Below are positions 34,088-48,175 of a DNA stretch of 64,000 bases, one piece after another (position 1 is the stretch's first letter; every line of letters starts with the position of its first letter). Origin of the DNA: Bigelowiella natans CCMP2755. Taxonomy: Eukaryota; Cercozoa; Chlorarachniophyceae. The DNA is taken from contig ADNK01000157.1 of assembly GCA_000320545.1 (NCBI GenBank), positions 74,828 to 138,827 of the forward strand. Direction: 5' to 3'. Below the pieces are notes generated by a model, which did no database searches, was not told the DNA's origin, and saw only the letters and a list, made by a program, of their open reading frames with translations. The position numbers and the translations under genes were made by a program.

Positions 34088-35351
34088 GCTAGGCTTTATT
34101 GTTTTCCGCAGTTTTTGATGGTCCTACAAACGAGAAAATATTGTACTAAGCATCTGCACCGTTGATTCTAGCCGTTTATATTCGTTCGTTTAATTTGTTC
34201 GAATCCAGAAAATTCTATTAGTACTCCGGGATCCTACTTCGCATATGTTATATGATATTCTCAGCAGTATCTTTCATTGTAATTGTTTCCGCTTCCGAAT
34301 CCACTAAAACTCTGTACTGGGGAAGGCAGTCGGTTGCAGCGATGGGTACCTCCTTCAGAACGACGCCATTAAAATGAGCTGCAGGTAGACTCCTAGGATT
34401 CTCTTAAATGAAGTTAGACACTCTCTGTTAGCCTGTCTCAATTTGAAATTGGCATGTATTTTGCAAAAAACGATCGTGTTAGCGAAGACACGGGTGAATG
34501 GCCGGATTTGCTGTCAGAATGACGACAGACGGGAATTCCGATATTTTTCTGGCAAAATTGTGGGCAGTTTGCCGCAATTCCGGATCACAGGCCCCAACAG
34601 CACAGAAGACCAGTCCTATTAACTCCCTGTGACAACAATTATTGGTTGTCTGCATGAGTTTTAGCCCTTCTTTTCGGGCGGTAGCCTATTTCGACTTTGG
34701 AGGGATCCTGCTGAAAGCGATGGCTGCCTGCCTTTTCAAAATAAGAATTCTTGCACCGACAGCGAATAGGCTTGCATTTTAAGAATAAAGACAACTTTTT
34801 CCGGTTGACGCAATCCATTAACAGAGTACAATTTTAGGATCCTTTCGAAGCTGCTCTAGGGTTATTGGTTTGGTCCTAGCGAAGAAGACTGAAAGTCCCG
34901 TCTCATAGCCAGATTCTGCAGACCATAAAGGTGCCACGCCCCTCCTCCCTCAGGGAATGTATTAGAGCTTTAGAAAGAAAGAATGTGGGGATTTCGTATG
35001 GACATGGTTGCAGGCTTAGATTTGTGCAGGGTTGTGGGGGGGTTTGCCCTCGAGAGATATTTGCATCATAGATTGGAGTAAGAAATAGCGTCATTCGCAT
35101 CTCTACGGTTGAGAAAGATCTTAGACCAGCATGAGATATTCGAGGCCATTGTGGGGGATTGTGGTTTGTACCCTGCAATTTTCTGGAAAAAATGTTTTTC
35201 GAGAGTAACCAACTCTGCAGGCTGACATCATTCCCAGAATCTGCAAAGCATTCACCACCCTTTCATGTGTTCGTGTGTACCTCAGTGGCAAAGGTCGGAA
35301 GGACATTGTATCTCGGTACCCCCTCCTCTTCGGTGCCGTTGGTAGACCAAC
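34088..35351. other. Divergent intergenic region between syntaxin and the ARF-GEF
   Basis: No gene recognised. It must include the upstream regions of both divergent genes. A candidate non-coding 5' exon of the syntaxin gene ends just before the start codon (acceptor near 34120). Bases 34340-34900 resemble the complex gene-free DNA near 30500. Confidence 0.45.
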
Positions 35352-36738
35352 ATGGCAGAGGCAAACCTTTCCTTGGACTCCATGGGAGGGTTCGTGTACT
35401 ACTCCTTGAGCAAAATTCTGAAGGAGTCGAGCAAGTCTCGAGACAAGCAACTCCGGACGGTAGCAATTGACATTCAGAAGCAGATTTTCCAAGCTTTCCA
35501 AAAGGTCGATGATAAATCTTCTCCTATCCTTTGAAGTGTGTTGCGCATGTGGTCTGCTTTCTCTTAGCCGACTATTTGAGATGATGAATGGAGAAAACTT
35601 ACCTGATTGCCTGTACCTTAAGAACCCTGAGGAGGCTCGGGCGGACAGAAATGGAGATAAATACTTCTTGCCGTTCAACTTGGCCTGTAATTATGAGCGG
35701 CCAAATATCAAGATGCTGCACACCTCGTTGGACGCGATACAGCGCATGATAGCCTACGGCTACCTCTCGGGGGACTCCTTTGTTGATCCAAAGATTTATC
35801 CTCCAATAGATCTGGATCCGCAATCAAAGAGCAAATCTGATAAAAAGGGTCGGTCTCCATATAGTAACCTCGTATGGTGTCATTCGACGGCTAATCCTCT
35901 CTATGCTGTGTTTTAGATTCAATAAGAACACGAAAAAGACGACTGATTGATGTTCTGGTGGAGACTATCTTTAAATGCTCAACAATGATCGATGATGATC
36001 AAGTGCAGATACAGGTACGGTTTCTCTTGCATGAGGAGATGATAAATCTTCATTGAAAATGCGTCTCTCATGAACAGGTGATAAAGACTTTGATAACGGC
36101 TGTTACATCAAAATCGTGTCATGTGCACGACCACTCGATCCTGTTGGCTGTTCGTTCGTGCTATCACATATACCTCACGGCTAGAAACAGCTCGAACCAA
36201 ACTACAGGTTTGTCTCCCGTTCTGACCCCTCCCTCGCCGCCTATCCAAAATATGAGCTCCTCTTGACTAACAGTTTGTTTGATGCCCCCTTACGATAAAC
36301 AGCCCGCGCGATCCTGACTCAGATGCTCAACGTGGTTTTTCGGCGGATGGAAACGTTTGCCCAACAGTTGCAGGAAGTTAGGCTTAAAGCCGCTCCCAGG
36401 GAAGTCAAAATTGTGCTTTCTCCCCCGCCTTCTGAAAAGCCTGAAGGAGAGGAAAGCAAGGACAAGAAACAAACTGCCGATTCGAGCAAGATCGTGAAGG
36501 AAATCGTGGGGGGGTTAGTGAATAAAGTCGCGAAAGACGAGGAGGGAGCTGCAGAGATAGAAGACTCAAAGGCACCGCCCGCCAACAGTACCGACAAGAA
36601 AGGCAAAAATAGCAAGCCAACAGCAGCCCCTCCCCTTAAGGACCGCCCTCTACCGGCGCCGGGAACTTCGGAAGTGCAAAATCTAGAGCGACAATTAAGT
36701 AAGAGTGCACACTTTAAAGTATTATTAATGTACTTTTG

Positions 36739-36775
<37 letters not shown>

Positions 36776-37644
36776 TGCAAGCGTTTGGGTGAACCCGATC
36801 TAAATGTAAGAGGGGATACATCATTACATAAGCACGAAGGTCGAGCCCAGGCGCATCCATCTTGCGTCTGGGGGTATACGTTTGTGCGAGATAAAGAAAG
36901 AACATCGGAGACGATAAAAAAGCCTTTTGCACTGATACCAGCTCCGTCTAGCATTGACCCACGCTGCACAACAAAATGGCGACATTCAAGACACGCACAT
37001 GAACTCATCGAAACATGAAAATGATCAATTTTATGCTAATCCAACCCGCTACTTCCTCTGTTCACGTGTCTGACCCTGATTTTTAGTCATAAAGCTGAGT
37101 ATCATGCAAAACGACGCATATCTGTTGTTCCGAGCTCTCACGCAGCTTTCGATGAAGAAGCTACCAGAAAGTACGGAAAGAACAAATTGATATGCCTAAG
37201 AGACAACCACCCTCGCATCTGAACCTAGGAAGATGCCAGTTTTTCCTCGAAAACATCCATAGAATGATTGCACCCAACAACTGTTGTGTGCGTAGGCATC
37301 GATCCCGTGGCTATAAAGAGCAAAGCCCTGGCGCTCGAGTTGCTTCTATCTGTCATTCAGAACTCGGGGCCGATGCTGAGGACGCATTCGAAGGTAGGTA
37401 GCGGTTGGACTGGCATGTGCACTTACATTCAGGCATCTTTGTGTGCAGATATACAAACAATGTTTTCATTTGTGTGTGAGTAAAGTGTTATCTTCGTAGC
37501 GTTTACTTCACCGCATTTTTTCCTCCCCCCTGGACACAGTTCGTAGGTTTCATCAAAGACAAATTAGTGCGCTCGCTGCTGCAGAACTGCGTGTCGCCGA
37601 TACCCCGGATTTACAAGATGGCCGCACCAATGTTCCTCGCTTTG

Positions 37645-37686
<42 letters not shown>

Positions 37687-40600
37687 AGTAGCCGGGGGGG
37701 AAGGGGGGGAGGGATAAGAGGAGACAACGGAAAGGCATGCGTGGACAAGTACCTACAAGCACACACGCACATGCACACGTACACACTCACACACGCCGCA
37801 CAAACAGGTTGCCCAGTTCAAGCCCCAAATGAAGTACGAAATCGGTGTGATTCTGAACAACATCTTCCTCAACATGCTCGCGTCGCCCATGAGCAGCTAC
37901 ATGCAGAAGTCGATGGCGGTCGTTATCCTCCTGAAGCTCTGCAAAGACCCCCAGACGATCGTGGAGCTGTTCCTCAACTTCGACTGCGACATCTCCTCGG
38001 AAGACAAGATCTTCGAGGCGATCATCATCCAGCTCGAGAAGGTCGCTCAGGGGCGGTTCATGTCCGAGGCATTGATGTCGCCCCAGAATGAAAGTGCGCT
38101 GCGCCTTAACGCGCTCGAGGCCCTTGGGCATGTGATGACGTCCCTGATCACGTGGTGCTCCGTTCTGAAGAAGGGCGAGGAGGATGCGGCACGCACGAGA
38201 GAACGCAAGGAAAGTCAGGACAGGAGCCTCGACGACGACAACGCAAGCAGGCACAGCGACGACGTGGGTCGCGCTGGGGCATCATCATCCTCCTCCACCA
38301 CGAACCGACCTGCGTTCTCGCAGCAGTTCAATCTGCAGAGGGAGCGGAGGGCCCTGACCGAGAAGGCGATACTGCTTTTCAATCGCAAGCCCAAGAAGGG
38401 GATCAAGTTCCTGGAGGACCACGGGATCCTGCAGAAGGACGCCAAGGCGGTCGCAGAATTCCTCAAAACGCACAAGAAACTCGACAAAACCCAGATCGGG
38501 GAGTACCTCGGGGAGGATAAGGACTTTAACAAAGAAGTGCGCTATAAGTACATCGAGGACCTGGTCGGTGCATGCATTATGTAAATTGTCAGTTATCTGT
38601 CTATCTGTCTGTTTGTATCATTGTGTGCGTGCGTGCGTGCGTGCGTGCGTGTGTGTGTGTGCGGATTTATCACACACTCCGCATTCATAGACTCTTACCT
38701 CTCGCCACACACAAACACACACAGGATTTCACGGGGATGCAATTCGACGAAGCCCTTCGGTACTTTCTGAAGGACTTTCGCCTTCCGGGGGAGGGGCAGA
38801 AGATCGACCGCCTGGTCGTGAAGTTCGCCGACCAGTACACCACCAACAACCCCTTCAACAGAGGCGGCAAGTTCCGCACGGCGGACGGGGCCTACGTGCT
38901 CGCGTACGCGACGATCATGCTGCACACGGACCTCCACAATCCCGGCGTGAAGAACAAGATGTCCAAGGATCAGTTCATCAACATGAACCGAGGCATCGAC
39001 GACGGGAACGACATCGACCCGACCTTCATGTCGCACCTCTACGACAAGATCCAGCAGGAGGAGATCCATATGACGGGGGGGGATTCGGCCCCGAGCGAGT
39101 GGCAGAACGCCGCCACCCTCAACCCGAGGAAACGGCAGACGATGTTCCAGAAGCAGACCGAGTCACTCATCAAGCAGACGGAGAACCTCATCCGGACAAA
39201 GAAGCCTAAGCGTCGTAGTATCAGCAGCAGCAGCAGCAGCATCTTGAGACAGCAGCAGCAGCACGATACCAAGAAGTCCGCCGCTGCCACCGCCGCGTCT
39301 ACTACCAAAAACGACTCCCATGACGTGAGCGCACCGAATGGGACGAAGACTAGCGACGATGCGGGCGAGAGCAGCCCTGCCAACAATTTGTTGAAGGATG
39401 CGGCTGCTAGTGCTGCTGGTGGTGGTGCTGCCGTTGGAGGTCATGAGGACGAATGGTGAGAGATACAACATGCCCCCAGATACATTCCCAAAGCAATCAT
39501 TTGGACATTCTTGAATATCCATCATATACCGTGTGTTGCGGCGGCGGCTGCTGCTACTGGCTGTCGTGTCTGGCGTCACACAGATATCCATCTTCGGCCG
39601 TTGGAACCTTAAATCGCGAATATACACAAAAAATATATTTATATTTTTACATATTTTTTCTACTAATGTATAATTTTAACAACATTTCCATAATTATGAT
39701 AATCTCCATTTTTCTTCTTCTTCTTCCTCTTCTTCGTATAGGTATGATGCAACGCATGCGGATCTGGACGCTTTGCAGCCGATGTTCGACCTGCTTTGGT
39801 GCCCTGCCTTCGCTACCTTCAGCCTTGTCCTCAAAGAAAACGATGAACCGAAGGTGCGCTCGCGCGCGCGCGTGTGTGTATGTGCGTGTGTGTGTGTGTG
39901 TGTTGTGTATGTGGCAGCATATATTAGTGTAAGACAGCTAGTAATACGGGTTTAAGGGGAGGGGTGACTTGCTGTTTTCGTACACATTGTGCATGTGAAG
40001 CTTGCTCTCTTGCAGTACATGCACCTCCTAATCTCCAATACACCAAACACCAACGACAAGCTTCTACGCTCACCACCATCCTCTATCTGAATAATGCGAA
40101 TGGTAATAATAATGATGATAATAATAATATTAATAATAATAATAATAATAGGTGGCAAAGCTCTGCCTCGACAACTACAACTCCGCCGTGCGGCTGTCGT
40201 CGATCTTCGCGATGGACACGCCGCGCGACGCGTTCGTGAAGAGCCTGCAGCACTTCTCCCTTCTGGGCACCATCAAGCCGCTCGGTTTCAAGAACGTGGA
40301 GGCGATCAAGACGCTCCTACACATCGCTTACGCGGATGGCGACTATCTGAAAGACTCCTGGAAGACGGTGCTGCAATGCATCTCTGAGTACGACAAGCTC
40401 ATGCGCCGCTCCCCCGCGGCGCAGACGCCCGTAGATGTGTTCGACTCGGGCACTAGTGGCGCCAGGGAGGCAAAGAAGCGGTCAGTTGCTGACTTTCCTA
40501 CTTTTCTTACTTGCTACTCGATGTCATCATATCCGAAACATTCATTCATTTTTTCGACCTGAGACTGATGATGCTGCAGCCGCCATATCTGACACCTGCG

Positions 40601-41265
40601 AATTGTTATTCCTATCATTTTATCATTAACAGAGGGAAGAAATCGATCCAGAGGGCAGTGCAGATCCACCATCAAAACGCCGAAATACTCAGAGAGCAGC
40701 TTGACCCTGCGCTCGTGGATCGCGTCTTCACGCACAGCGCACACCTCAACTCCGAGGCCATCGTCGATTTTGTTCGAAACCTCACACAGGTACTCGTAGA
40801 AGTTGCCTTTCCATCCTCCTGTGTTTGATAGGTCGCACGCGCGCGCGCGCACTCATATCTGATCCTACCGCTATGATTCATTCATTTACTCACGTTTTTG
40901 GCAACTGTTTTATCTATCTGTCGGCACATATGGCCGCATCGCATGCAGGTGTCCCAATCGGAGGTGTACACCACGAATAACGAGACGCCGCGTGTCTTCA
41001 GCTTGCAGAAGATCGTGGAAATCACCTACTACAACATGAATCGCATCAGGCTCGTGTGGAGTCGAATCTGGAACATTCTATCCGCGTACTTCGCCAAGGC
41101 AGGATGCCATCCCAACCTGCAGGTGAATATACCGTATTATTAATTCTATTATTGCATATTTTCCCTCTGTCGTTCCGCTCTCCCCCCCCCCCTCCCTCTC
41201 ATTCTCTCATTCTCTCATTCTCTCAATCTCTCAATCTCTCAATCTCTCAATCTCGCCTCCCCTCC

Positions 41266-41298
<33 letters not shown>

Positions 41299-42355
41299 AC
41301 TACTAGGTATCGCTCTACTCGATCGACTCCCTGCGACAGCTGGCAATGAAGTTCCTGGAGAAGGATGAGCTCGCCCACTACCACTTCCAGAAGCAGTTCC
41401 TGCAACCGTTTGAGGACATCATGGCCAACACGAAGAGCCAAGAGAGCAAGGCGCTCATCATCCAATGCATATCACGCATGGTGTTAGGCCGCGTCGCCAA
41501 CGTCCGCTCGGGATGGAAGAGCGTCTTCATCGTCTTACGGTAGTAGTTGTAGTAGTAGTAAGTAGTAGTAAGTAGTAGTAAGTGGTAGTAATGTTGTGAT
41601 AGGAATAATCCTCTCACCCACTCTTCCCTCTCCCCTCTTTGACGGTTTTGCATTGGATCCCGACATATCACATCGAAAAGTATGAATGATGACTATTCCT
41701 CCAGTGTTCTAATGACTCCCTATCTCTGCTCCACACCCTCCCCCCCTCCCCCCACCAACTAGCATTGCTGCCAACGACCGGGACAAGTCGCTCGTGACTG
41801 CCGCGTTCGCGCTGCAGGAGAAGATCATGGTGAACTACTTCACCCTGATCTCCAAGACGCTGCAAGAGTGCGTGCTGACGCTCGGAACCTTCGCCAGGAA
41901 CAGCTTCACCAACATCAGTCTCAAGTCCCTCGACTACATCGCCAAATGCGCCGCGCACCTCGCCAAGGAATGCAGCGTCGAGGGAGGGCCCGAGGTGAAG
42001 AAGGAGAAGAAGAACAAGAAGAAGAAGAAGAAGAAGAAGCAGGAGAAGGAAGCGGTCGGCGACGAGGAGAAGAAGAGGAAGATTCATGAGGAGAAAGAGG
42101 AGGCAACCAGTGAAGGAAAGAAGCAGCACCAGCTCCCACCTATCAGAAGAGAAAATAGCGAAGAGGTGCTCTCCTCCTCCTTCCCGGTCTGGATGACGAT
42201 TTTCAAGTGCTACAGCACGCTATTATCTGATAACAGGTTGTTGTAGCAGCAGCAGCAGCAGCAGTTGTAGTAGTAGTAGTAGTAGCAGTAGCGGGGCTCT
42301 CTTTTAAAAAGGAAAAAAAGAGATCGATAGATGCATAGAGAGGCAGCAACACACA

Positions 42356-42425
<70 letters not shown>

Positions 42426-43533
42426 TACATCAACAACCACCGTAAAGAGTGCACACTCACTCACCCCGTGTTATCCTTAGCGAATATAGGGTAGTAATAG
42501 TAACAGTAGTTGTAATAATAATAGTAGTAGTTGTAGCAGTTACCAGCGCAGAGAATCGATTATCTGGATGCAGCGCCTCATGCTGGCCCTTTCGACTCGT
42601 CGCCCCCCTCCCTAGAATCAACGACCAGAACCAAAACGCACATGAGACGAGCACGTTTTACCCACACCGAGCAGATAGTAACATGCTACTACACACAATC
42701 TGGCAGGTTTGCGCTCCAGAACCGAGCTCTAGAAGTGCTGTTCGCCACGTTGTCGGAGCACGGAGACTTATTCACCGTGGACAACTGGAAGAAGATCTTC
42801 ACTGAGGTCCTCTTCCCCGTCTTCAATAGCGTCGGCTCGGCGGCGGCCACCACCCCACCATCATCATCATCATCAGCAGCAGCAGCGGCAAGATCGCAAC
42901 GACGAGGAGGAGGAGGACCGTCGTCGGTAGTGAATTTGGACACCATTCCATACATCTAGAGAGGAAATACACCACAGCTGCATATACCTACATACAGGAA
43001 AATATGTGTGTAATGTTTATTTGAATATCTAAATGTACATATGTGAGTAACACACAATGGCTAGAATGGCGAGCAAGTGAAAATTCTTGTAAACGGCAGA
43101 GACGCGCGCCGCCCTGTTTCTTCTCTCTTCTCCCCCCCCCCCGTAACCCCCCAACCATAAGCTGACGATCTGTTTATTATTTATTGTGCCGCTACTTCTT
43201 CTTCCTCTCGTTCTCCTCGGTTTCCTCATGTTGTTCACAGAAACCTCCACCACCGCCCCCCCCCGCATCGGCAAGCCAGGAGTGGCTGAAGACTACGTGT
43301 CTTAAGGCGATGACCAAAGTCGTGCAGATATTCGCTCAGTACCAGGACACGATTCAGGAGGGCCTCCTGCCGCAGGTGCTTGCACTCATCCAGTCGTGCA
43401 TCAGCCAGGGAAATTTGGAGCTGGCGAAGATCGGGATCCAGGTGTCGCTCATCTTGAACGCATATGATGAGAATGGTTGATGATGATGAGGTGGAGGAGG
43501 AGGAGGACCCGTGATGATCGTTGTGAAATGATA

Positions 43534-43583
<50 letters not shown>

Positions 43584-44548
43584 GCCGAACGAAAGGCGAT
43601 TTCTACGTCTCATCACAGTCACCACAACACCTTCGGCAACTACATGTGCGAATAGACTTTCTTGCAAATAAAGCGTTCTCATTCTCACTTCTCCTTCTTT
43701 TCCCTCTGCCCCATCATCATCATCATCATCATGATCAGTGCTGGGAGCAGCTAATGTCTGTCTCTGGTGCCAAATTTGACGATGGCAACTGGACGCTCGT
43801 CCTCAACTCGCTCCACGCATTATTCGAGCAAACTCTCCCGCATGAGCTTCAAGCGCCACGATTGCGCAAGTCCATGGGATTGCCAGCGAAGTCCCCACGG
43901 CGAGGTTTGGGAGGGAGAGGAGGCGCCTCCTCCTCCTCCTCCACCACCACCACCACCACTACTACTACAGCTGCTACAACCTCTACCCCCCCCACCACCA
44001 CTTCCACTACCAAGTCAACGGCATCAGGTGTGTCAGCAGCTCAAAACAAAGCGACCACCCCCACCCCCAGCACAAAGAACCAGCACAACAAAAATGCAAC
44101 TACAGCGAATCCCCTCCCCAACGGCCAAGACACCCACTCCCCGGCACCGCGCCCCCCGGCCACTACTACTGCTACCAGCACTAGCACTAGTACCGCTGAG
44201 AAGAAGAAGGCAATGATCCGCACCGACCTGCTCTCCTACGAGCGCGTGGTGGTGAAGTGCATCGTGAATCACCTCCTGATGGAGACGTCCTTCAGCACGT
44301 TCCAAGGGTTCTACAACCTGCTCAAGCAAGAGCACGTGGAACAGATACTCGCCGCGCTCAAGTCCACCATCGCGTTCCTCTCCACCTTCAACTCCGACCT
44401 GGAGCTGCAGAAGAAGCTCTACCAGGTGGGGTTCAAAGCGGAGGATGGTGGCCTCTTCAAGCTGATGGACCAGGAGGTGGAGGCGTACGGATACTGCATG
44501 CAAATGCTGCAGATCATGTACCGTGGCAGCAATCCGAACGTAAGATTG

Positions 44549-44592
<44 letters not shown>

Positions 44593-44769
44593 ATTGATTG
44601 AGAGGATGATGACGGTGAAGATGATGATGATGAGGATGATGATGATGATGATGATGATGGTGGTGATGGGGTTGGTGTAGGAGAGAACGGTATGATGCAC
44701 TGGGGATGATAGCTACGTGGTTATCGCTTTATTTTATTGACTGCACCTCATCGTCGCCATAAATATATG

Positions 44770-44808
<39 letters not shown>

Positions 44809-45453
44809 TAGTATCAACATCATCATCATCATCATCGTCTTCTTCTTCTTCATCCTGACCATTATCAGTTCGACGACAGCAAGGCAGCTGACATACAGCT
44901 GCGGGAGACAGGCGAGAGAATATTCAAGCGATACATCAACAATAAGATCAAGGTGAGAGAGGGTCGCTTGGATTCGAGCAGACAGCCATCGAGAATATAC
45001 ATGAGAACTAACTGAAATATCATCGGAAGATGACTAGATTTCTAGTCTCGTATTTGTATTTTTTTTTCCGTTCATTCGTGGATAGGAAGACCACTGCGCC
45101 TCTTCTCTCCTCCTCTCCTCCTCTCCTCTCGTACATCCTCTCTCTCCCTCCCACCCTCTCACTCTGTGTGTGTGCTCTGTGTAAATGCGCAGATGGAGGG
45201 CAAGAGAACGAAGGAATCCGTCCGCCTAGCGAAGGTCGTGAGCTCATTGATCGAAGGGTTCGACAGCTACTCGGAGAACCAGATCAAGGCGAATATGCCG
45301 ACCTTTTTCCCAAGAATGCTGGACATTATAGAGCATGGTGACCTCTCGGTCCGCCGGATGGTGGCCAAGTTCATGCGGAAACGAATCACCCCTTTGCTGC
45401 CCTTCGCGGTGGAGGAGGAGGAGGAGGATCAAAATGATAATGGCTCTAGATGA
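35352..45453 (+). CDS. BIG/Sec7-family ARF guanine-nucleotide exchange factor, many exons
   Basis: This protein loads GTP on ARF GTPases at the trans-Golgi/endosome to start coat assembly. The first exon is 35352-35504. DCB-type blocks follow ([34 protein letters not shown] near 35650-35780) and then HUS-region sequence (37290-38130). The Sec7 domain spans about 38340-39060: [33 protein letters not shown] (the catalytic glutamate finger) and [29 protein letters not shown]-type repeats continue to the end: LKPLGF-like region 40151-40480, [62 protein letters not shown] and [10 protein letters not shown]. Order and length match plant and animal BIG proteins. Low-complexity inserts (Lys/Glu-rich near 42000, Thr/Pro-rich near 43950) separate the domains. 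Many introns start right next to GA or GT microsatellites. The stop is at 45451-45453. Confidence 0.96.
36740..36773. repeat. (GT)n microsatellite in an ARF-GEF intron
   Basis: Pure GT run in the non-coding sequence downstream of the exon ending near 36700. Confidence 0.9.
37649..37684. repeat. (GA)n microsatellite abutting a splice donor
   Basis: The donor GTAAGA is followed directly by the GA run, so the repeat begins inside the donor consensus of the ARF-GEF intron. Confidence 0.9.
43537..43582. repeat. (GA)n microsatellite in an ARF-GEF intron
   Basis: GA run with one AA interruption in the intron that separates IQV-type exon sequence ending near 43440 from the exon beginning near 43738. 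A similar GA run is at 44553-44588 just after another donor. Confidence 0.9.
44770..44806. repeat. (TA)n microsatellite in an ARF-GEF intron
   Basis: TA run in the intron upstream of the exon that begins near 44869 ([16 protein letters not shown]). Confidence 0.9.
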
Positions 45454-46789
45454 TTATTATAGAATAGTGAGTAGCAGCAGTGGTGGTAGTAGCCGAATTA
45501 GTCAGCAGCGGGTGCTGTGATGATGATGATATTGATGCTGCATTTTATTTCGATGTTATTTGATGAAAGCTTATAGACGAACATCAGGAAAGAAACACAG
45601 GCGACCACGCAAAAACGCTTGTTCATGAGATCCACTATGAGATGCTACGACCCACTTGCCCACTTGCCCCGTAGCGCGTATCATATTACTCAAGCGCCCA
45701 TATATATAAAGTTCTGTGCGCGCTCATTGCTGGCTGTGGTGCATGTCGAGATTATCTGCCTTATCTGTGTAGGATGCCTATCTAGATATCTAGATATGTG
45801 CATAGTCCATGCTCAGCGCGAAAATCCAAACGTATGAATGTGCGCCGTACGACAACATTGGTCGCCGCACATACTAGCATACATCAGGGTGACCATTGAA
45901 CAATTTTAGTTTTTTCATTACATCCGTCTCTCACACACATATGTAGCAGATGCCAACAGTGTCCCGAATTTGCGTCGTTCGATGCTAGCTAGTGTTCATC
46001 ACTACCAAACATAATCCGCTATGATCTCACATAAACCATCGTGAGGAAGATAGCTGGAAAGCCCCCTAATGAAATTCATTGCGTACGCACCCACGCACAC
46101 ATGTTAGTGCTAATCGATAAAAAAAGAAAGACAAAGCAAGCGTGTCTCCTGCTGTAGGAAACATAATCTTTTGTTTCATTACTGAACTACCTCGTAACCC
46201 CATCGAGCGTGTACTTGAAAGAATACGCATACGGCAACGCGAAACATTTTAACTCCGACCTGATGCATTATTTGGCATTCAGTCAGGGAAGGTTGGAACC
46301 GCAATTTCTCCCAAGAGAGAAGACCGAGATATTCCATAATTCGACACAAAACCACAACCCTCCTCGGATAGTAGCACCCGATCAAAATGACACGATTCTC
46401 AACGTCCATCCGCTTCTCTATTATTCGGTTCTCGCGGTACAGAAAGCCATCAGACGTTTCGGGGCGGAGTCTCATGCTTCTTGCCCCTTCTCTCTTTCTT
46501 TGGTTTGCTTTTGTCATTTTTATGTGTATCGAGAGAAGCTTAGTACTACCCTCTATTCCTCGGCTCGAATCGGGATTCTCCGCAGCTGCCACTGCCCAGG
46601 TTATTTTGGGTTGTTAGGGTAAATCGGAGTATGCGAGCAAGATGCTCCCGTAACCGCGCTATGGTACGGTGTTAATTGGTTGAGATCTCTCGAGACGATT
46701 CCTGGTTGTGTCCAGCAAACAATCTCTCTCTCTTTCTCTCTCTCTCTCTCCCTCTCTCTTTCTCTCTTCCTTTCATAATCACGTACGTG
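45454..46789. other. Region between the ARF-GEF stop and the WD40 gene
   Basis: It contains one copy of a dispersed repeat at about 45883-45935 (see findings) and otherwise no recognised gene. The 3' end of the convergent WD40 gene may lie in 46200-46780, but I could not identify its last exon. A CT tract is at about 46723-46765. Confidence 0.45.
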
Positions 46790-47103
46790 GCTAGAAGATT
46801 GCTCCCGTCGGGTGAGAATCGAATACGATGGACGATTCCAAAATAGGCCTGATGATGGTAGTGGTGGTGAGGATGGTGGTCCGTGGAGGGGGGGGGGAAG
46901 TTCGCAAGGAGCATGCGGATCCACTCACACGCCATCGCCTCGTTACCTGCGTCTTCGAAATGAGCCGCTCGTTCACGACGTCAAGCAGCCTTATGCATCC
47001 ATCAAAGCCTAGAAGCGAGAGAGTAGTAAGTGTTGAAAGAAAGAGTTATGAGGGAGAGAACAACGGAGAGGAGGGCGAGGACCATCACCAATGGCAGCAA
47101 AGT

Positions 47104-47141
<38 letters not shown>

Positions 47142-47171
47142 GAACACACTCACACGCACACACACACACAC

Positions 47172-47210
<39 letters not shown>

Positions 47211-47398
47211 TATATAGAGAGAGAGAAAGAGAGATGCACCGAACGTGCTCATTACCTCCAATTGCAAGCAGCCCCCTGCGAGTGAAGGAGAGAGACGCAG
47301 CGCGTAGATCTGGGGGAAAGATGGAACTTGGGAGCCGCCGCACTTCCTTAGTTGACACCCGCCATATCCGGATGAACCCTGTCAGTCTCTGCGTAGTG

Positions 47399-47432
<34 letters not shown>

Positions 47433-48119
47433 CGATGGTGGTGATGATGATGGTGGCGTGGAAGGAGCGTTGTGATGGCTCTCATCAGCAGGTGATAATC
47501 GATGATGCCATGAGATAAGACAATGATAGTGAGATAATGATAGCATGCTGCAGCAGCCTGCAAGGCATCGAAGAGTGAGAGAATGCTTACATTTGTTACT
47601 GCCCCCCCATTGATTGTGGCTGCTCGGGCTGTTGGTTGTTGGTATTGTCAAAACCAAAAAAAAAGAGGGGGGGGGGGAAAGGAAGAGGAAGAGGAAGAGG
47701 AGGATTAGGAGGAGGATGAGGGAGGCAATTTGCTTGTGTTTTGGCCAAATATTTTGAAGACGGGGAGCGGGTTGTGGGCATGGAGACGATGTTCACTGTT
47801 GGTTGCCTCTCTCTCGACTGCATTGCGAATAAAGAGGAATGTTGTGCCTCCTTTTCATACTCGTCATCATCATGATCGTCATCATCATGATCATCATGAT
47901 GATCATGATAATGAAGCAGCACCTCCTCCATGCTCCACGTAGGAAGTCGCTATCATGTCGCTATCAGCTGACCACACCAGCAAGTTGCACCACGCAATTT
48001 CTGATGATGACGACAAGTTGTATCGAGGATTATTCATGAATAAAATGGTATTATGCAAGGAGGGAGGAGGAGGGAAAGGGGCGGGGAGAGGAGGAGGAGA
48101 CTTTACTTGCAAGCACACC

Positions 48120-48175
<56 letters not shown>

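Noticed and set aside
47360-47520. Long poly-Val or poly-Tyr frames across (TAG/GTA)n tracts
   Set aside because: These frames, like others at 8580, 9540, 13540 and 62520, are products of trinucleotide microsatellites.
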